Positions 63,875 through 64,000 of a stretch of DNA of 64,000 nucleotides are shown piece after piece. The translations under genes were made by a program, and so were the position numbers. Numbering within the stretch: position 1 is the first letter of the stretch; each line of letters begins with the position of its first letter. The notes beneath the pieces are model-generated. The model did no database searches. It saw nothing but the letters and a program-made list of their open reading frames with translations, and was not told the origin of the DNA. This stretch comes from Ferruginibacter sp. GTDB taxonomy: Bacteria; Bacteroidota; Bacteroidia; Chitinophagales; Chitinophagaceae. The DNA is taken from contig JAHBTO010000001.1 of NCBI GenBank assembly GCA_019638525.1, positions 558,001-622,000 of the forward strand, given 5' to 3'.

Positions 63875-64000
63875 TTAACGGTATTTAATTTTGTATGTAA
63901 GTATAATAAGTGCAAACAATAATGTAACCGCATTGGCAATGATGATGGGCAGGTTATAACTTGATATACCATACACAAGCCAAAGAAGCGTACCAAAAGA
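63875..64000 (-). CDS. SemiSWEET/MtN3-like sugar transporter, 3' part
   Basis: The last 41 codons of a minus-strand gene that begins beyond the window edge. The frame reads SFGTLLWLVYG, LPIIIANAVTLLFALII and ends TYKIKYR. These are the terminal two-thirds of a SemiSWEET triple-helix bundle: LWLVYG and PIIIANAVT (with the Pro and Asn residues of the MtN3 motif). Intact family members have about 85-95 residues. It converges on the glycoside hydrolase gene, 4 bases apart. The gene was found by translating the edge by eye; the sugar it moves is unknown. Confidence 0.82.
   Translation of the reverse strand, partial: SFGTLLWLVYGISSYNLPIIIANAVTLLFALIILTYKIKYR

Noticed and set aside
1..64000. CRISPR arrays, insertion sequences, prophage genes and rRNA genes
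   Set aside because: No regularly spaced repeats with unique spacers, no transposase or phage structural gene, and no rRNA-like sequence were seen.

Overview
The window looks like a chromosomal segment of a Bacteroidota bacterium, most plausibly a Chitinophagaceae-type organism. The reasons are AT-rich DNA, genes without Shine-Dalgarno leaders, several TTTG-N19-21-TAnnTTTG promoters (the Bacteroidota -33/-7 pattern), and marker families such as DarA/DarB resorcinol enzymes, DUF5606, OMP_b-brl_3 outer-membrane proteins and LytTR regulators. This assignment is inferred from family content and has not been tested with a phylogenetic marker.

Layout. 1-629: 3' part of a DUF1080 protein. 630-3027: an accessory patch in which an HNH nuclease gene and an outer-membrane beta-barrel gene are separated and flanked by three related intergenic repeats (A, B, C). 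Their ends look like integron attC arms, but no integrase is present. 3028-5850: a small secreted or membrane protein, a SulP anion transporter and a beta-carbonic anhydrase, probably a bicarbonate uptake and interconversion unit. 5901-14622: a nine-gene minus-strand run encoding flexirubin-type chemistry (DarA, DarB, KAS II, a degenerate KAS, ACP, ABC exporter, BtrH-like protein) led by a secreted protein gene. 15026-24713: rpoN with a PAP2-like membrane protein, a DegT aminotransferase, a GH10-like hydrolase, MarR plus AI-2E transporter, a radical SAM/SPASM enzyme, and divergent muralytic genes. 24780-27157: small proteins and a MerC | SCO-Fur divergon with a palindromic operator candidate. 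27206-34495: an M3 peptidase, DUF5606, a large outer-membrane receptor-like protein, and a sigma/anti-sigma/periplasmic-sensor cascade. 34496-42534: small secreted proteins, DUF1801, DsbA-like protein, DNA polymerase I, an esterase and ParA. 42683-51619: M1 peptidase, GcvT, SRPBCC, ComB, and a SNF2 helicase with two SWIM motifs. 51663-58348: aminotransferase, transglutaminase-like protein, ManC, KdsD, RecQ and tRNA-Phe. 58407-64000: PRC-barrel protein, an orphan LytTR regulator with two candidate operators, a secreted protein, an SDR/GH63-like pair, and the end of a SemiSWEET sugar transporter.

Most of the window is core or housekeeping sequence. The parts most worth a second look are the cassette-like patch at 0.6-3.0 kb, the compact resorcinol/polyene subcluster, the MerC/SCO/Fur operator, the two 21-bp-phased direct repeats around the LytTR gene, and the sigma-factor module at 32.6-34.5 kb.

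All functional calls come from reading motifs and gene order. No database search was run.
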